DNA from: Chitinimonas prasina | GTDB taxonomy: Bacteria; Pseudomonadota; Gammaproteobacteria; Burkholderiales; Chitinimonadaceae | DNA length: 64,000 nt | Direction: 5' to 3' | NCBI RefSeq assembly: GCF_030160395.1 | Contig: NZ_BSOG01000007.1 | Coordinates: forward strand, 168,973-232,972 | In this document: positions 53,462 through 61,672 of the stretch, in pieces | How positions within the stretch are numbered: the stretch's first letter is position 1 | Layout of the letters: each line of letters begins with the position of its first letter | Notes under the pieces: generated by a model | What the model was told of the DNA's origin: nothing | Seen by the model: only the letters and a program-made list of their open reading frames with translations | Databases searched by the model: none | Position numbers and translations under genes: made by a program

Positions 53462-53950
53462 ATGCAAGCCCGTATCAGCTTCATCACCCTGGGGGTACGC
53501 GACCTTGAGCGGGCCCGCCGCTTCTATTGCGAGGTCATGGGCTGGCCGCTCTCGCCCAAGAGCCAGGCCGGTGTGGCTTTCTTCCAGCTCAATGGCTTTG
53601 TGCTGGCCTTGCTCCCCGCCGATGCCCTGGCACATGACGCCGGGCTGGCAGGCGAGGGCGGTCATGCCCGGATTGCCCTGGCGCACAACGTGGCGACGCG
53701 GGACGAAGTCGATAGCCTGCTGCTGGAGCTGGCCAGCAGAGGCGCCACGATCACCAAGCCCGCCGACGATACCTTCTGGGGCGGCCGTAATGGCTATTTC
53801 AGCGACCCCGACGGCTATCTGTGGGAGGTGGCGTGGAACCCCGGAGGTTACCTGGATGTGGAGGGGGATTTCTGGTTTGAGGCACCCGCGGGCAAGATAG
53901 CCCGTAGCCACGACATCGCCGCCGATAAAGCTGGTCATGCCGCCGCGTAG
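53462..53950 (+). CDS. VOC-family (glyoxalase/dioxygenase-like) protein
   Basis: 162 residues, two beta-alpha-beta-beta-beta modules: ISFITLGVRDLERARRFYCEVMGWPLSPKSQAGVAFFQLNGFVLAL and a second half ending GGRNGYFSDPDGYLWEVAWNP, with the typical metal-site Glu near the end. Substrate unknown. The ATG lies just after the dppA terminator. Downstream it converges on the T6SS cassette. Confidence 0.88.
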   Translation: MQARISFITLGVRDLERARRFYCEVMGWPLSPKSQAGVAFFQLNGFVLALLPADALAHDAGLAGEGGHARIALAHNVATRDEVDSLLLELASRGATITKPADDTFWGGRNGYFSDPDGYLWEVAWNPGGYLDVEGDFWFEAPAGKIARSHDIAADKAGHAAA

Positions 53951-54032
53951 CCAATTACGTAGCCGTAGATTGCCGGTCGATTTGGATGTGACAGCAAATC
54001 AGGCCACTTATGACTGGTGGCCCAGTGAGTAC

Positions 54033-55031
54033 TTATTCTTCCAGGTCGCGGCGGCTAAACAGGACTTCCCAGGTGGTGCCGTCAAACAGCGCCGCCCCAT
54101 CAGGGCCGGCGGTCAGCATCCACTTCTTGTCCGGGGAGATATCAATGGCGCCGGAGACTAGTTGGACGTTGGCGGGGATGTCTGCTCGGGCCAGTTCCTG
54201 GCCCTGCAGCACCCACAGGCCGTAGTCAGAACCGCACCAGAGCTTGCCCCCGAACCAAGCGATGTCCTTCCACGGTACGCTGTAGTTGCTATCGGCAAGC
54301 TTGGTCCATTGGTTGCCTTTGCCCACATAGAGCGAGCCCATATTGCCGCCGATATAGACCTTGCCGTCGTCGGCACAGCAAACGTTGTACAGCCGTTCGT
54401 TGGATGGAAAGCTGCATTGAGTCCAGCGTTGGCCGTCGTAGTGCCAGACATCGCCAGCACCGCCAACAGCATAGATGTCTGATTCACTAAAGCCGGCAGC
54501 GCTTTTCCAGACATAGTCGCCCATGGTGACATCGCCATTGGCGTAGGCGGGGGGGATGGGTAGATCCTTGGTGAGGTCTTCCCATTGGCTCACACCTAGG
54601 CGCTTATGCATGCGACGCGGGCCGCCGACTGTGTAAGCATGCTGTCCAATCCGAACGACCTGAGTAACCGTGGCTCCCGGCTCTGTGCCTTTCAGTTGTG
54701 TCGGATGGCGCTCTTCTTCGTCGCTACGCGGGGGGTTGTAGCCGTAGGTTTGTCCAACTATATCGACCGCAACAAATTCGGATTCTGGTGAGGATGTGTA
54801 CGCAACACGGGCGAAGTCGAAATAGGGGAATTGCATACGATAGAAGCGCTTGTCCATCGGGCGTTCCATGCGAGCAACAACAATCCTCAACTCTGGCAGA
54901 GGGTCGCGGTGAGGGCTGTCAGTCTTTTCGTAGGCCAGGAAAACATACCTGTCTTCATAGCCATATGCGCAGTCATATATTGAGAAGCCATTGAAGAAGC
55001 GGTCCCAGCGCTCTTTGTCAGCAATTGACAT
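54033..55031 (-). CDS. Propeller-like T6SS partner protein (paralogue 2, orphan)
   Basis: 332 residues, soluble, without signal peptide. The C-terminal 213 residues (from A120) look like repeated propeller blades (VWHYDGQRWTQCSF, VYIGGNMGSLYVGKGNQWTKL, LWCGSDYGLWVLQ, AALFDGTTWEVLF) and are about 90 % identical to those of paralogue 1 (57923-58915). The N-terminal 119 residues align but differ at most positions (FSIYDC, SPHRDP and FDFAR are shared). Paralogue 1 follows a PAAR-like effector gene by 2 nt, so an immunity role is a fair inference. Here the effector gene has been destroyed (see the fragments upstream). Confidence 0.75.
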   Translation of the reverse strand: MSIADKERWDRFFNGFSIYDCAYGYEDRYVFLAYEKTDSPHRDPLPELRIVVARMERPMDKRFYRMQFPYFDFARVAYTSSPESEFVAVDIVGQTYGYNPPRSDEEERHPTQLKGTEPGATVTQVVRIGQHAYTVGGPRRMHKRLGVSQWEDLTKDLPIPPAYANGDVTMGDYVWKSAAGFSESDIYAVGGAGDVWHYDGQRWTQCSFPSNERLYNVCCADDGKVYIGGNMGSLYVGKGNQWTKLADSNYSVPWKDIAWFGGKLWCGSDYGLWVLQGQELARADIPANVQLVSGAIDISPDKKWMLTAGPDGAALFDGTTWEVLFSRRDLEE

Positions 55032-55033
55032 TT

Positions 55034-55098
55034 AGGATTACCTTTCTGGAAGTTGTAATTTTCTTGCAGATCGCCGTCAGATGTTTTGGGGCCGCCAT
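55034..55098 (-). pseudogene. C-terminal remnant of a PAAR-like T6SS effector
   Basis: Reading away from the IS end on the minus strand the codons give (N)GGPKTSDGDLQENYNFQKGN, directly before the propeller gene. The intact effector ends NGGPKTGDGTVNTDMDG in the same position relative to its propeller gene, and even shares the codons AAT GGC. The frame then runs on without the expected stop, so it is also frame-damaged or diverged. It is the tail of a second effector cut by the insertion. Confidence 0.6.
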
Positions 55099-56127
55099 GG
55101 CTTTGTTGCACAACGCAGCTGAAGATTGAGCCTCCCCAAACCCCAGACGGATTCATGCCACACTCACCGTCTGCGGCGTGCCCAGTTGGGTAATACGGTT
55201 CAGCAGTGCGGCGCGAATCTGCAACTCCGCCACCTGCCTCTCGAAGGTGCGCGCTTTTACCCGTTCACCCAGCAACTTGAAGCAGCGCATTTTGGCTTCG
55301 ACCAAACTCCGACGGTGGTAACCACTCCAGCGTTTCCAGATCGCCGGCCCCAGCCGACGCATCGCGCGCAATGTTTCGTTGCGCACTGCGGCGCCAGCTT
55401 GATTGGCTTTCCAAGGCCGGCCGTTCTTGCGTACAGGGATGACCGCCTCGGCGCCCCGCTCGGCAATCGCGCGATGGCAATCCTTGGTGTCGTAAGCGCC
55501 ATCGGTACACACGCTGGCAATGCCCTCTTCAGCCAGAATCTGCCCCAGCAAGTCCGGCAGCACCGGTGCGTCGCTGCCCGTGACTTCAATGGCGCGGATA
55601 TCCAGTGTTTCGGCGTCAATGCCTAGATGCACCTTGCGCCACTGCCTGCGGTATTCTGCGCCATATTTCTTGCGCTTCCACTCGCCTTCGCCGAGAAACT
55701 AAATACCGGTGCTGTCGATCAGCAAATGCAGCCCAGCCGTGCTGCGCCGGGCCGGAATCTGCACCGTTAGCGTCTGCTGGCGCCGGCTCAGCGTGCTGTA
55801 GTTCGGCACGCGCCAGTCTAGCCCAGCTAGTTTGATCAGCCCTTCTACCAAGCCAATGGCCTGCCGCCATGCTAGGTCGAACAGCACCTTGATCGACAGG
55901 CAGAACTGGATGGAGGCGTCGGAGAAGGTGTGCTGACGACCGGGCTTTCCACAGGCCGGCGCATACCATTGCATGGCTGGATCGAGCCAGATCAACAGTG
56001 ATCCCCGGGCCTTGAGGGCGGAGTTGTAGTCGCGCCAGTTGGTGGTCTTGTACTGGGCGGGAGCGGGTTGGGTCATGGCCGTAGTTTATCGACTGGGCTC
56101 AGGTGCGAGGAGTTGTGCAACAAAGCC
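55099..56127 (-). mobile_element. IS5-family (IS903-group) insertion sequence
   Basis: 1029 bp, bounded by perfect inverted repeats GGCTTTGTTGCACAAC (55099-55114) and GTTGTGCAACAAAGCC (56112-56127), close to IS903 ends. It contains one transposase gene (minus strand, broken). No target duplication: the nine bases outside the left end are GGCCGCCAT and outside the right end TCGTCAAGC. Flanks are two non-adjacent pieces of the same kind of effector gene, which indicates a deletion next to the element after insertion. Confidence 0.9.
55153..56076 (-). pseudogene. IS903-group transposase with internal stop
   Basis: DDE transposase of 308 codons, the usual length. The two halves are in one frame: residues 1-125 (MTQPAPAQYKTTNWRDYNSAL...LLIDSTGI) and the rest (FLGEGEWKRKKYGAEYRRQWRKVHLGID...DGAYDTKDC...), separated only by a TAG codon at 55699-55701 where relatives have Lys (STGIKxxGEGEWK). 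The DDE residues (Asp in IDSTGI, Asp in TDGAYD, Glu in SLVEAKM) are otherwise present. A single AAG to TAG change has probably inactivated it. Confidence 0.9.
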
Positions 56128-56369
56128 TCGTCAAGCTGCTTGAAGCAACGATCCTGTACCACATGGTGCCGCATTTGGCTGTTTGGATTGTTCTTCTTGT
56201 GAGGACATACGCAGCGACGGCCGCCGTCCTGATGGCGGCCTGGCACGTTTACGTTGTCCCAGTCACTGCGGCTTGTTTTTGGGCCTTGCTGTGCTTCCAC
56301 CTTACCTGACGGTATTGCAGGCTGCGTTGCGCCTCCGCTGTCGCCACGGTACTTTGCGCACGAAGGCAA
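56128..56369 (-). pseudogene. Internal fragment of a second T6SS effector gene
   Basis: Open from just after a TAA (56370-56372) to the IS end: GGRRCVCPHKKNNPNSQ followed by MRHHVVQDRCFKQLDE. The HHVVxDxxF core and the Cys-rich lead-in correspond to CPGQTGHHLLPDAMFRSADKQ of the intact effector. No start signal is visible. I read it as the middle of an effector whose beginning and end have been lost; the C-terminal scrap lies beyond the IS. Confidence 0.5.
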
Positions 56370-56380
56370 TTAGGCGGGGG

Positions 56381-57778
56381 TTATACTCCGCTACTCAACA
56401 AGGTCGCACTATAGCCTTTGCATCGTAAAAACAGGGCGGCGTGGCGACGCTGTAGCTGGGTGGCCTCCGGATCCGCGAATACGATCTGTGCCCTCTCAGA
56501 TGTAAGTGTCTGGCCGCCCAGTATGGGGAGTTGCTCTGCGCCAAACGTAGCATGGGACACATAAGTACTCATGGCTGGGCGCAGCTTGAGCGGGTCGGGC
56601 CATAAAAGCCCGCTGTCAGGATCTTGCTTGCGGTGTACAGGGATTGCAGGGTCGGAGGCTGGATCGGGATAGTTACCGGCCTCGTCTGGTTCCCATAGGT
56701 CTTCTGCACTGGGTGTGTCCTGCCACAAGGCCGCATGTTGCATGTTGCCGCCAATCGGGTGGCCAGTCAGGTGGGCTAGTACGTCGGCGGCCAGCCGAGC
56801 CAGGTTGCTGGCCGGTTCGAGCAGGGCGCTACGTAGCGCGTCGGGTTGGGTATGGGCGTCCACCAGATCAAGCAGATAGGGTACCCACCGGAGATCCCCG
56901 GTGTAGCGTATTGCATCCAATGCACAGCGCTGATGGGTGGGTAGACCTAGCGCGTTGCTGAGTGTTCGGAACATCGTGTCGGGCGGGAGCAGTTGCGCCA
57001 GCACGGCTAGCGCATGTCTGCTCCTTGGCTGTTCAGGGTGCTCTGACGCCCACTTGCCCAGCAAGGGAGCACCATCGACATAGCCTAGCAGGCAGCGAGA
57101 TATGGCAGCCCAATAGCGACAATCGGCATCAGCCTCCTGCAGTGGATCCATGGCTGGCACCAGGGTTTCGCCAAGCTTGGTACGACCTAGCTCACCCACG
57201 CAGCGCATGGCATGGGCACGCACAAGTGGATGGGTATCCTGCAGCCAAGCGGTCAGCACGGTATCGCTGAGGCTTTCATGTTTTGCAGCGGCGGCAAGGG
57301 TGATGTAGCGTTGAATGGGGTCGGCAGATTGTTGCCAGAGATTGGACAGAAGGTTGATTGCTGGCAAGCCCAACCAACTAGCTGCCAGTGCCAGCCCCTT
57401 AGCTACTTCCCTCTCGCCCGTTTCTGCAAACTGATTCGTGGCTAATTGCGCCATCGCATCGAGTAGTGCCTGTGTCGGCGCACTTGCAGCCAAGGCGGTC
57501 TCCAAAGCCAGTACGCCGCTTACAAAGGCTTCATCCGCAGTACGCCATTTTTGGGTGCGCGAGAAGGTGGCTTGCCAGCCTGCACCATTAGATGGGGTGC
57601 AGGCCTGGCACTCCTGCTGTGCAACCCGCAAGCCTTCCAGGTTGGCTTCCACCAAATGGCTAAATCGTTTCAGTGTGGCGATATCCTGCTGAGCGCTGAA
57701 CTGTCCCTCCTGGCAGCGCGCCCAATAAAAGGCGGCATCCTCGGCGTGGCGTGCAACAAGATGTTTCACTACGGACAT
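56381..57778 (-). CDS. TIGR02270-family HEAT-repeat protein of T6SS loci
   Basis: 465 residues, no signal or TM. N-terminus VVKHLVARHAEDAAFYWARC; the middle is built of helical HEAT-like repeats (HPLVRAHAMRCVGELGRTKLGETL, DADCRYWAAISRCLLG, RCALDAIRYTGDLRWVPYLLDL); the C-terminus has LWEPDEAGNYPDP and HRKQDPDSGLLWPDPLKL. Proteins of this TIGRFAM family are found in VgrG/PAAR cargo clusters. The role may be adaptor or chaperone, not proven. ATG 57778 is preferred over TTG 57787. It sits between two effector-propeller modules. Confidence 0.8.
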   Translation of the reverse strand: MSVVKHLVARHAEDAAFYWARCQEGQFSAQQDIATLKRFSHLVEANLEGLRVAQQECQACTPSNGAGWQATFSRTQKWRTADEAFVSGVLALETALAASAPTQALLDAMAQLATNQFAETGEREVAKGLALAASWLGLPAINLLSNLWQQSADPIQRYITLAAAAKHESLSDTVLTAWLQDTHPLVRAHAMRCVGELGRTKLGETLVPAMDPLQEADADCRYWAAISRCLLGYVDGAPLLGKWASEHPEQPRSRHALAVLAQLLPPDTMFRTLSNALGLPTHQRCALDAIRYTGDLRWVPYLLDLVDAHTQPDALRSALLEPASNLARLAADVLAHLTGHPIGGNMQHAALWQDTPSAEDLWEPDEAGNYPDPASDPAIPVHRKQDPDSGLLWPDPLKLRPAMSTYVSHATFGAEQLPILGGQTLTSERAQIVFADPEATQLQRRHAALFLRCKGYSATLLSSGV

Positions 57779-57922
57779 TACAATCAACTTTCTGAGTTCA
57801 GGCTAGCTAGATGTAGCTGGTCAATGGATCAAGGGGGCACCTCAAAAGGTTTGCTCCCGTGCCGCTATCGATACCTAATCGATGGCAGTCCAGGCCGCCT
57901 GTGGCTGACGGCCTGCAAGTAC

Positions 57923-58915
57923 TTAGTCTTCAAGGTCGTGGCGGCTGAACAGGACTTCCCAGTTGGTGCCATCAAATAAGGCCGCCCCATCACGGCCGGC
58001 CGTCAGCATCCACTTGCTGTCGGGGGAGATATCAATGGCGCCAGAGACGAGTTGGACGTTGGCGGGGATATTTGCACGTACCAGTTCCTTGTCTTGCAGG
58101 ACCCAAAGGCCGTAATCTGAACCACACCAGAGCTTGCCCGCAAACCAGGCGATGTCTTTCCAAGGCACGCTGAAATTGCTGTCGCTGAGCTTGGTCCATT
58201 GATTGCCTTTCCCGACGTAGAGGGAGCCCATATTGCCACCGATATAGACGTTGCCGTCGTCAGCGCAGCAGACGTTGTAGAGCCTTTCGTTGGATGGAAA
58301 GCTGCATTGCGTCCAGTGCTTGCCATCGTAGTGCCAGACATCACCAGCACCGCCCACGGTATAGATGTCGGATTCGCTAAAACCGGCAGCGCTCTTCCAG
58401 ACATAGTCGCCCATAGTGACATCGCCGTTGGCATAGGCAAGCGGAATGGGGAGGTCTTGAGTCATGTTTTCCCATTGATTCATGCCTAGGCGCTTGTGCA
58501 TGCGACGCGGTCCGCCGACAGTGTAGGCATGCTGTCCGATGCGAACGATTTGCGTGACGGTGGCACGTAGCTCGGTTCCTGCCAAGCCGATTGGGTGCGG
58601 TGCTTCCTCGCGCGTACCAAGGGCATTGAATGAGTAAATCAAGCCGCCGAGATCAGCTGCGACGATTTCTGTTTGATCACCTTTGTAAAAGGCCATGCGT
58701 GCAAAATCAAAATTGCCAAACTCATCGTAAGAAAAGCGCTCAGCCATGTCTTTTTTAAGACTGACTGACAGGACACGCATCCGCGGCCAAGGGTCACGGT
58801 GTGGAGTCTCCTGAATTTCGTACCCTAGCAACCAGAAACGGGTAGCGGTGCTGATTGCACAGTCGTAGAACGAGAAGCCTGAACCGAATCTTTCCCAAGT
58901 TTTTGCGTCGAACAT
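57923..58915 (-). CDS. Propeller-like T6SS partner/immunity candidate (paralogue 1)
   Basis: 330 residues, soluble. The C-terminal 213 residues (from A118) differ from paralogue 2 at only about 22 positions; the N-terminal 117 residues diverge strongly. Short repeated units with Trp-centred hairpins (KHWTQCSF, NQWTKLSDSN, GLWVLQDKEL, TNWEVLFSR) suggest beta-propeller blades. The ATG is 2 nt after the stop of the upstream PAAR-like effector, so the two are translationally coupled: the arrangement of a toxin and its immunity protein. Function is inferred from this position only. Confidence 0.75.
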   Translation of the reverse strand: MFDAKTWERFGSGFSFYDCAISTATRFWLLGYEIQETPHRDPWPRMRVLSVSLKKDMAERFSYDEFGNFDFARMAFYKGDQTEIVAADLGGLIYSFNALGTREEAPHPIGLAGTELRATVTQIVRIGQHAYTVGGPRRMHKRLGMNQWENMTQDLPIPLAYANGDVTMGDYVWKSAAGFSESDIYTVGGAGDVWHYDGKHWTQCSFPSNERLYNVCCADDGNVYIGGNMGSLYVGKGNQWTKLSDSNFSVPWKDIAWFAGKLWCGSDYGLWVLQDKELVRANIPANVQLVSGAIDISPDSKWMLTAGRDGAALFDGTNWEVLFSRHDLED

Positions 58916-58917
58916 AA

Positions 58918-60573
58918 TTAACCATCCATGTCTGTGTTTACTGTACCGTCGCCGGTTTTCGGTCCGCCATTTGGCATGCCGTCATGTGGGACAACCTTGG
59001 CATCCTTTAGCTTCTCTGGGCAGGGTTTGTTTCCGCCGCAGGTATACATCTTGCAATAGGCTTCATCCAATTGCGCTTCCAGACAGTCGGCATCGCAACC
59101 GTAGGCGACGCTAATTTCCTTGGCAAGCAGGCTCCGGGCTTTGGTGTAATCCATAGTCGGACTGCTCTTGAACGGTGCAAGCAACGTTGAGGTCGCGCTG
59201 TGGACTAGACCGTGCGAGCCGCTGGTATTGTCGGTGCCTTCCAGGCAGATGGTCGGGGCTGGGCCTTCCTTGTATTTGTCCCAGCACTTTGCATTTGCCT
59301 TGTGATCACGCGGCATATCGCTGGCAGTGAGTTTGGACTTATCTTTCTTGCCACCGTAGGATTTCTTCCAGGTCTCGAACGCCTTCGCCTGTTCTTGCTT
59401 ATCAGCACTGCGGAACATGGCATCAGGCAAAAGGTGGTGGCCAGTTTGACCTGGGCAGCAGCCCTTGCCTAGCCAGCCATTATCTTTATCTGCCTTATTG
59501 TAGGGAACTAAGGCACATTTACGGGCACGCAAGCAAGGGTTGGCCGCGCCATAGGCACCCTGAACGGCTGCCATGACTTCACGCTCAGCTTTGTTCTTCT
59601 CATCGGCGCTCATGGTGCCGTATTTCTTGAGCTTATCTTCGTAATCCTTGAATGCTTTGGTAACGTTGTCTGACTCTTTTTTGAGGTTGTCGACGGTTTT
59701 CTTTAGGTCAGCCAATTCATCCTTCATGGTGCTGACCGTTGTGGCAATCTCATATCCCGTTGCTGCAACATCTACTGCGGTCAGTACCCAGCCGACTACA
59801 GGTATCCAACCCGTCAGGCCGCGCCTTACAGCCATCTTTGTCAGCTTCTTTGCCGCGAACTCGGCGATCTCCTTTTCCATCTTGGCGATCACATCGTTCT
59901 TGAGCTGATCTGAAGCCTTCTTCATCAGGCTACCCAAGTCCCCAAAATCCTTCTTCCAGTCCTCAAAATTGTCGCCGGGATGGACCATAAGCGGACCGCA
60001 ATGATCCATGACCCAATTACCGGCCTTATCGACCTTCCCTTGCTTGTCCTTAGGTACACCCTTGCCACGCTTGGCCCTGTCCTTGTGATCGTCAGGCGCG
60101 CAACGCTTGGCGATCTGTTCGTAGTCTTTTTTGCATGGGTTAGAAGGGTCGGCATTGGACATGTAATGCATGGGAGGGGTATTGGCCGGGCTGTTGTGGT
60201 TGTGCGTCACCATGTCCAGATGGCGGGTAACGGCCAAGCCTTCGACAAATACGTTGGGACTCCAGCCTATGAAGCGGCATTTGCCCTGGACGCTGGTTGA
60301 GACGACACCGCGCTTGAGCCCCTGGGTAGCGGCTTCATCACCGTAACTGGTGGCAAAGTAACTCTTGTCCTCCATGCAGACTTCCATACCCTTGATGGCT
60401 ACTGTCTTGGAGCCCTTGGTAATGTCACTGGCTTTGCAGCTATTCATGTAGGGCACGGGCACGCCGGGCATGGGGGCGCCGGGCGAGAAGCAGGTATCCG
60501 TGGCGAGATTCGACGAACCCGATGCACTTTTGGCACAGATCTCGTTGTTGTTGGCGAAGACGTTGTGGGACAT
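58918..60573 (-). CDS. PAAR-like (DUF4150) T6SS effector with TM hairpin and GHH-type toxin domain
   Basis: 551 residues. Residues 1-130 are a PAAR-like DUF4150 domain (MSHNVFANNNEICAKS, CFSPGAPMPGVPVPYMNSC, FIGWSPNVFVEGLAVTRHLDMVTHNHNS), which caps the VgrG tip. Residues 252-280 are hydrophobic (LTGWIPVVGWVLTAVDVAATG), a helical hairpin that may help membrane crossing; 283-318 is coiled coil. The C-terminal part has GHHLLPDAMF (His379-His380) and later His/Cys residues (ICLEG...SHGLVHSAT), a GHH/HNH-like nuclease signature. A DNase effector is likely but not certain. The coupled downstream propeller-like gene is the presumed immunity. Confidence 0.82.
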   Translation of the reverse strand: MSHNVFANNNEICAKSASGSSNLATDTCFSPGAPMPGVPVPYMNSCKASDITKGSKTVAIKGMEVCMEDKSYFATSYGDEAATQGLKRGVVSTSVQGKCRFIGWSPNVFVEGLAVTRHLDMVTHNHNSPANTPPMHYMSNADPSNPCKKDYEQIAKRCAPDDHKDRAKRGKGVPKDKQGKVDKAGNWVMDHCGPLMVHPGDNFEDWKKDFGDLGSLMKKASDQLKNDVIAKMEKEIAEFAAKKLTKMAVRRGLTGWIPVVGWVLTAVDVAATGYEIATTVSTMKDELADLKKTVDNLKKESDNVTKAFKDYEDKLKKYGTMSADEKNKAEREVMAAVQGAYGAANPCLRARKCALVPYNKADKDNGWLGKGCCPGQTGHHLLPDAMFRSADKQEQAKAFETWKKSYGGKKDKSKLTASDMPRDHKANAKCWDKYKEGPAPTICLEGTDNTSGSHGLVHSATSTLLAPFKSSPTMDYTKARSLLAKEISVAYGCDADCLEAQLDEAYCKMYTCGGNKPCPEKLKDAKVVPHDGMPNGGPKTGDGTVNTDMDG

Positions 60574-60598
60574 GACGGCGGATTCTCGATTCTGTGGC

Positions 60599-61672
60599 TC
60601 AGGCAGCGGTCACGACTACAGCAGCTCGGGGCGTATGCGCACTACTGAGGTGGACGAGCGTGTGGGGGCCGGTGGCCCATTGCTTGCGCACCTGGTCAAG
60701 GGTGACGACGAGGGTGAGTGGTCCCATGGCGGCACCGATGTGGCCGACGCGGTTCATTAGGGTGAAAAATCCGTAGCCCTCCGGTGAGCGCTGCCGTAGT
60801 AGCCGGGTCCAGGCGAAGCTGGCTTCTTCAAAGAAGTAGCTTTCGGCTGTGGCGTCAGAGAGCCGGGTGTGCATGTCGTGGGCTCCGAGGCCGGCTTCGT
60901 CTAGCGCTTGCCGGATGGCGGCCGCCAGGCCTTGGCCTCGGCTGGGTTTTTGCTCGAGCAGGGTTTCGGTCTCTTGGGCTATACCAAGGCCGCGCACGAC
61001 TAGGTTGCCGCTGGGGGCTGTGATATTGCTGCGCTCGCCAATAATGAATAGGCTGGCACATGCTTCACCGGGGATGAAACCGTCGCTATTGTTCTGGGCA
61101 AGGAGTCGGCGCTGTTGGAGGCCTGCGAGGATGTCGCTGGTGTTGAGCAGGCTATCCAGGCCGACAATCAAGACCGCGTGAACGCCACTTTGATTCGGGT
61201 CGGCCAGGAGCTCGCGGCTGTATTTAAGTGCTACAGCGAGCCCAGGGGTTCCGATCTGCGTGATGCGGCTGGCGTCGTGGAAGTGCTCGCCGAGCGTGGC
61301 CTGACAGGCATCAAAGACTTCACGCAGGCTTTCGGCAGTGATGCCTGGCCGGCTGCTTTCGGGGCCGACTAGTAGCAGAGCCGTCTGGGCGGCGTTGAAG
61401 CCTTGTACCTGCTGCAGGCATTCGCGCACGGCGCGTACGAACATAGCGGCGAGCTTATCTGGCCCACCTTGTACGGCATCCTCGTCGCTGCCAAGCAGGG
61501 CGTGCGCAGGCACTGTGGCGCCGAGCAGCGGAGCTCCTTGTCCGTCGACGAAGTGCGTTTCGCGAAAGTTATTGAGGCAGGCGCGAATGGCGGCGCAGGT
61601 ACTGGCGGCGCTCAAGCCCAGTGGCGTGACAGCGCCGCTGGCGATAATAGTCAGCTTTGTATGGTTACTCAT
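60599..61672 (-). CDS. Degenerate ketosynthase-like protein of T6SS cargo loci
   Basis: 357 residues with thiolase/beta-ketoacyl-synthase fold traits: IIASGAVTPLGLSAASTCAAIRA at the N-terminus, VLIVGLDSLLNTSDI, FIPGEACASLFII, and VGHIGAAMGPLTLVV near the end. The active-site Cys region is IGTPGLAV (no ACAT), and the first catalytic His region is MHTRLSDATAES (no HGT), so condensation is improbable. Homologues accompany DUF2169 proteins in VgrG clusters. Role possibly adaptor or effector loading. It overlaps the DUF2169 gene by 4 nt. Confidence 0.8.
   Translation of the reverse strand: MSNHTKLTIIASGAVTPLGLSAASTCAAIRACLNNFRETHFVDGQGAPLLGATVPAHALLGSDEDAVQGGPDKLAAMFVRAVRECLQQVQGFNAAQTALLLVGPESSRPGITAESLREVFDACQATLGEHFHDASRITQIGTPGLAVALKYSRELLADPNQSGVHAVLIVGLDSLLNTSDILAGLQQRRLLAQNNSDGFIPGEACASLFIIGERSNITAPSGNLVVRGLGIAQETETLLEQKPSRGQGLAAAIRQALDEAGLGAHDMHTRLSDATAESYFFEEASFAWTRLLRQRSPEGYGFFTLMNRVGHIGAAMGPLTLVVTLDQVRKQWATGPHTLVHLSSAHTPRAAVVVTAA

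Noticed and set aside
54887..55156. 89-residue minus-strand open frame at the left IS end taken as a gene of its own
   Set aside because: Its first residues are IS end sequence, its middle is the effector tail, and its end is an out-of-frame shadow of the propeller gene.
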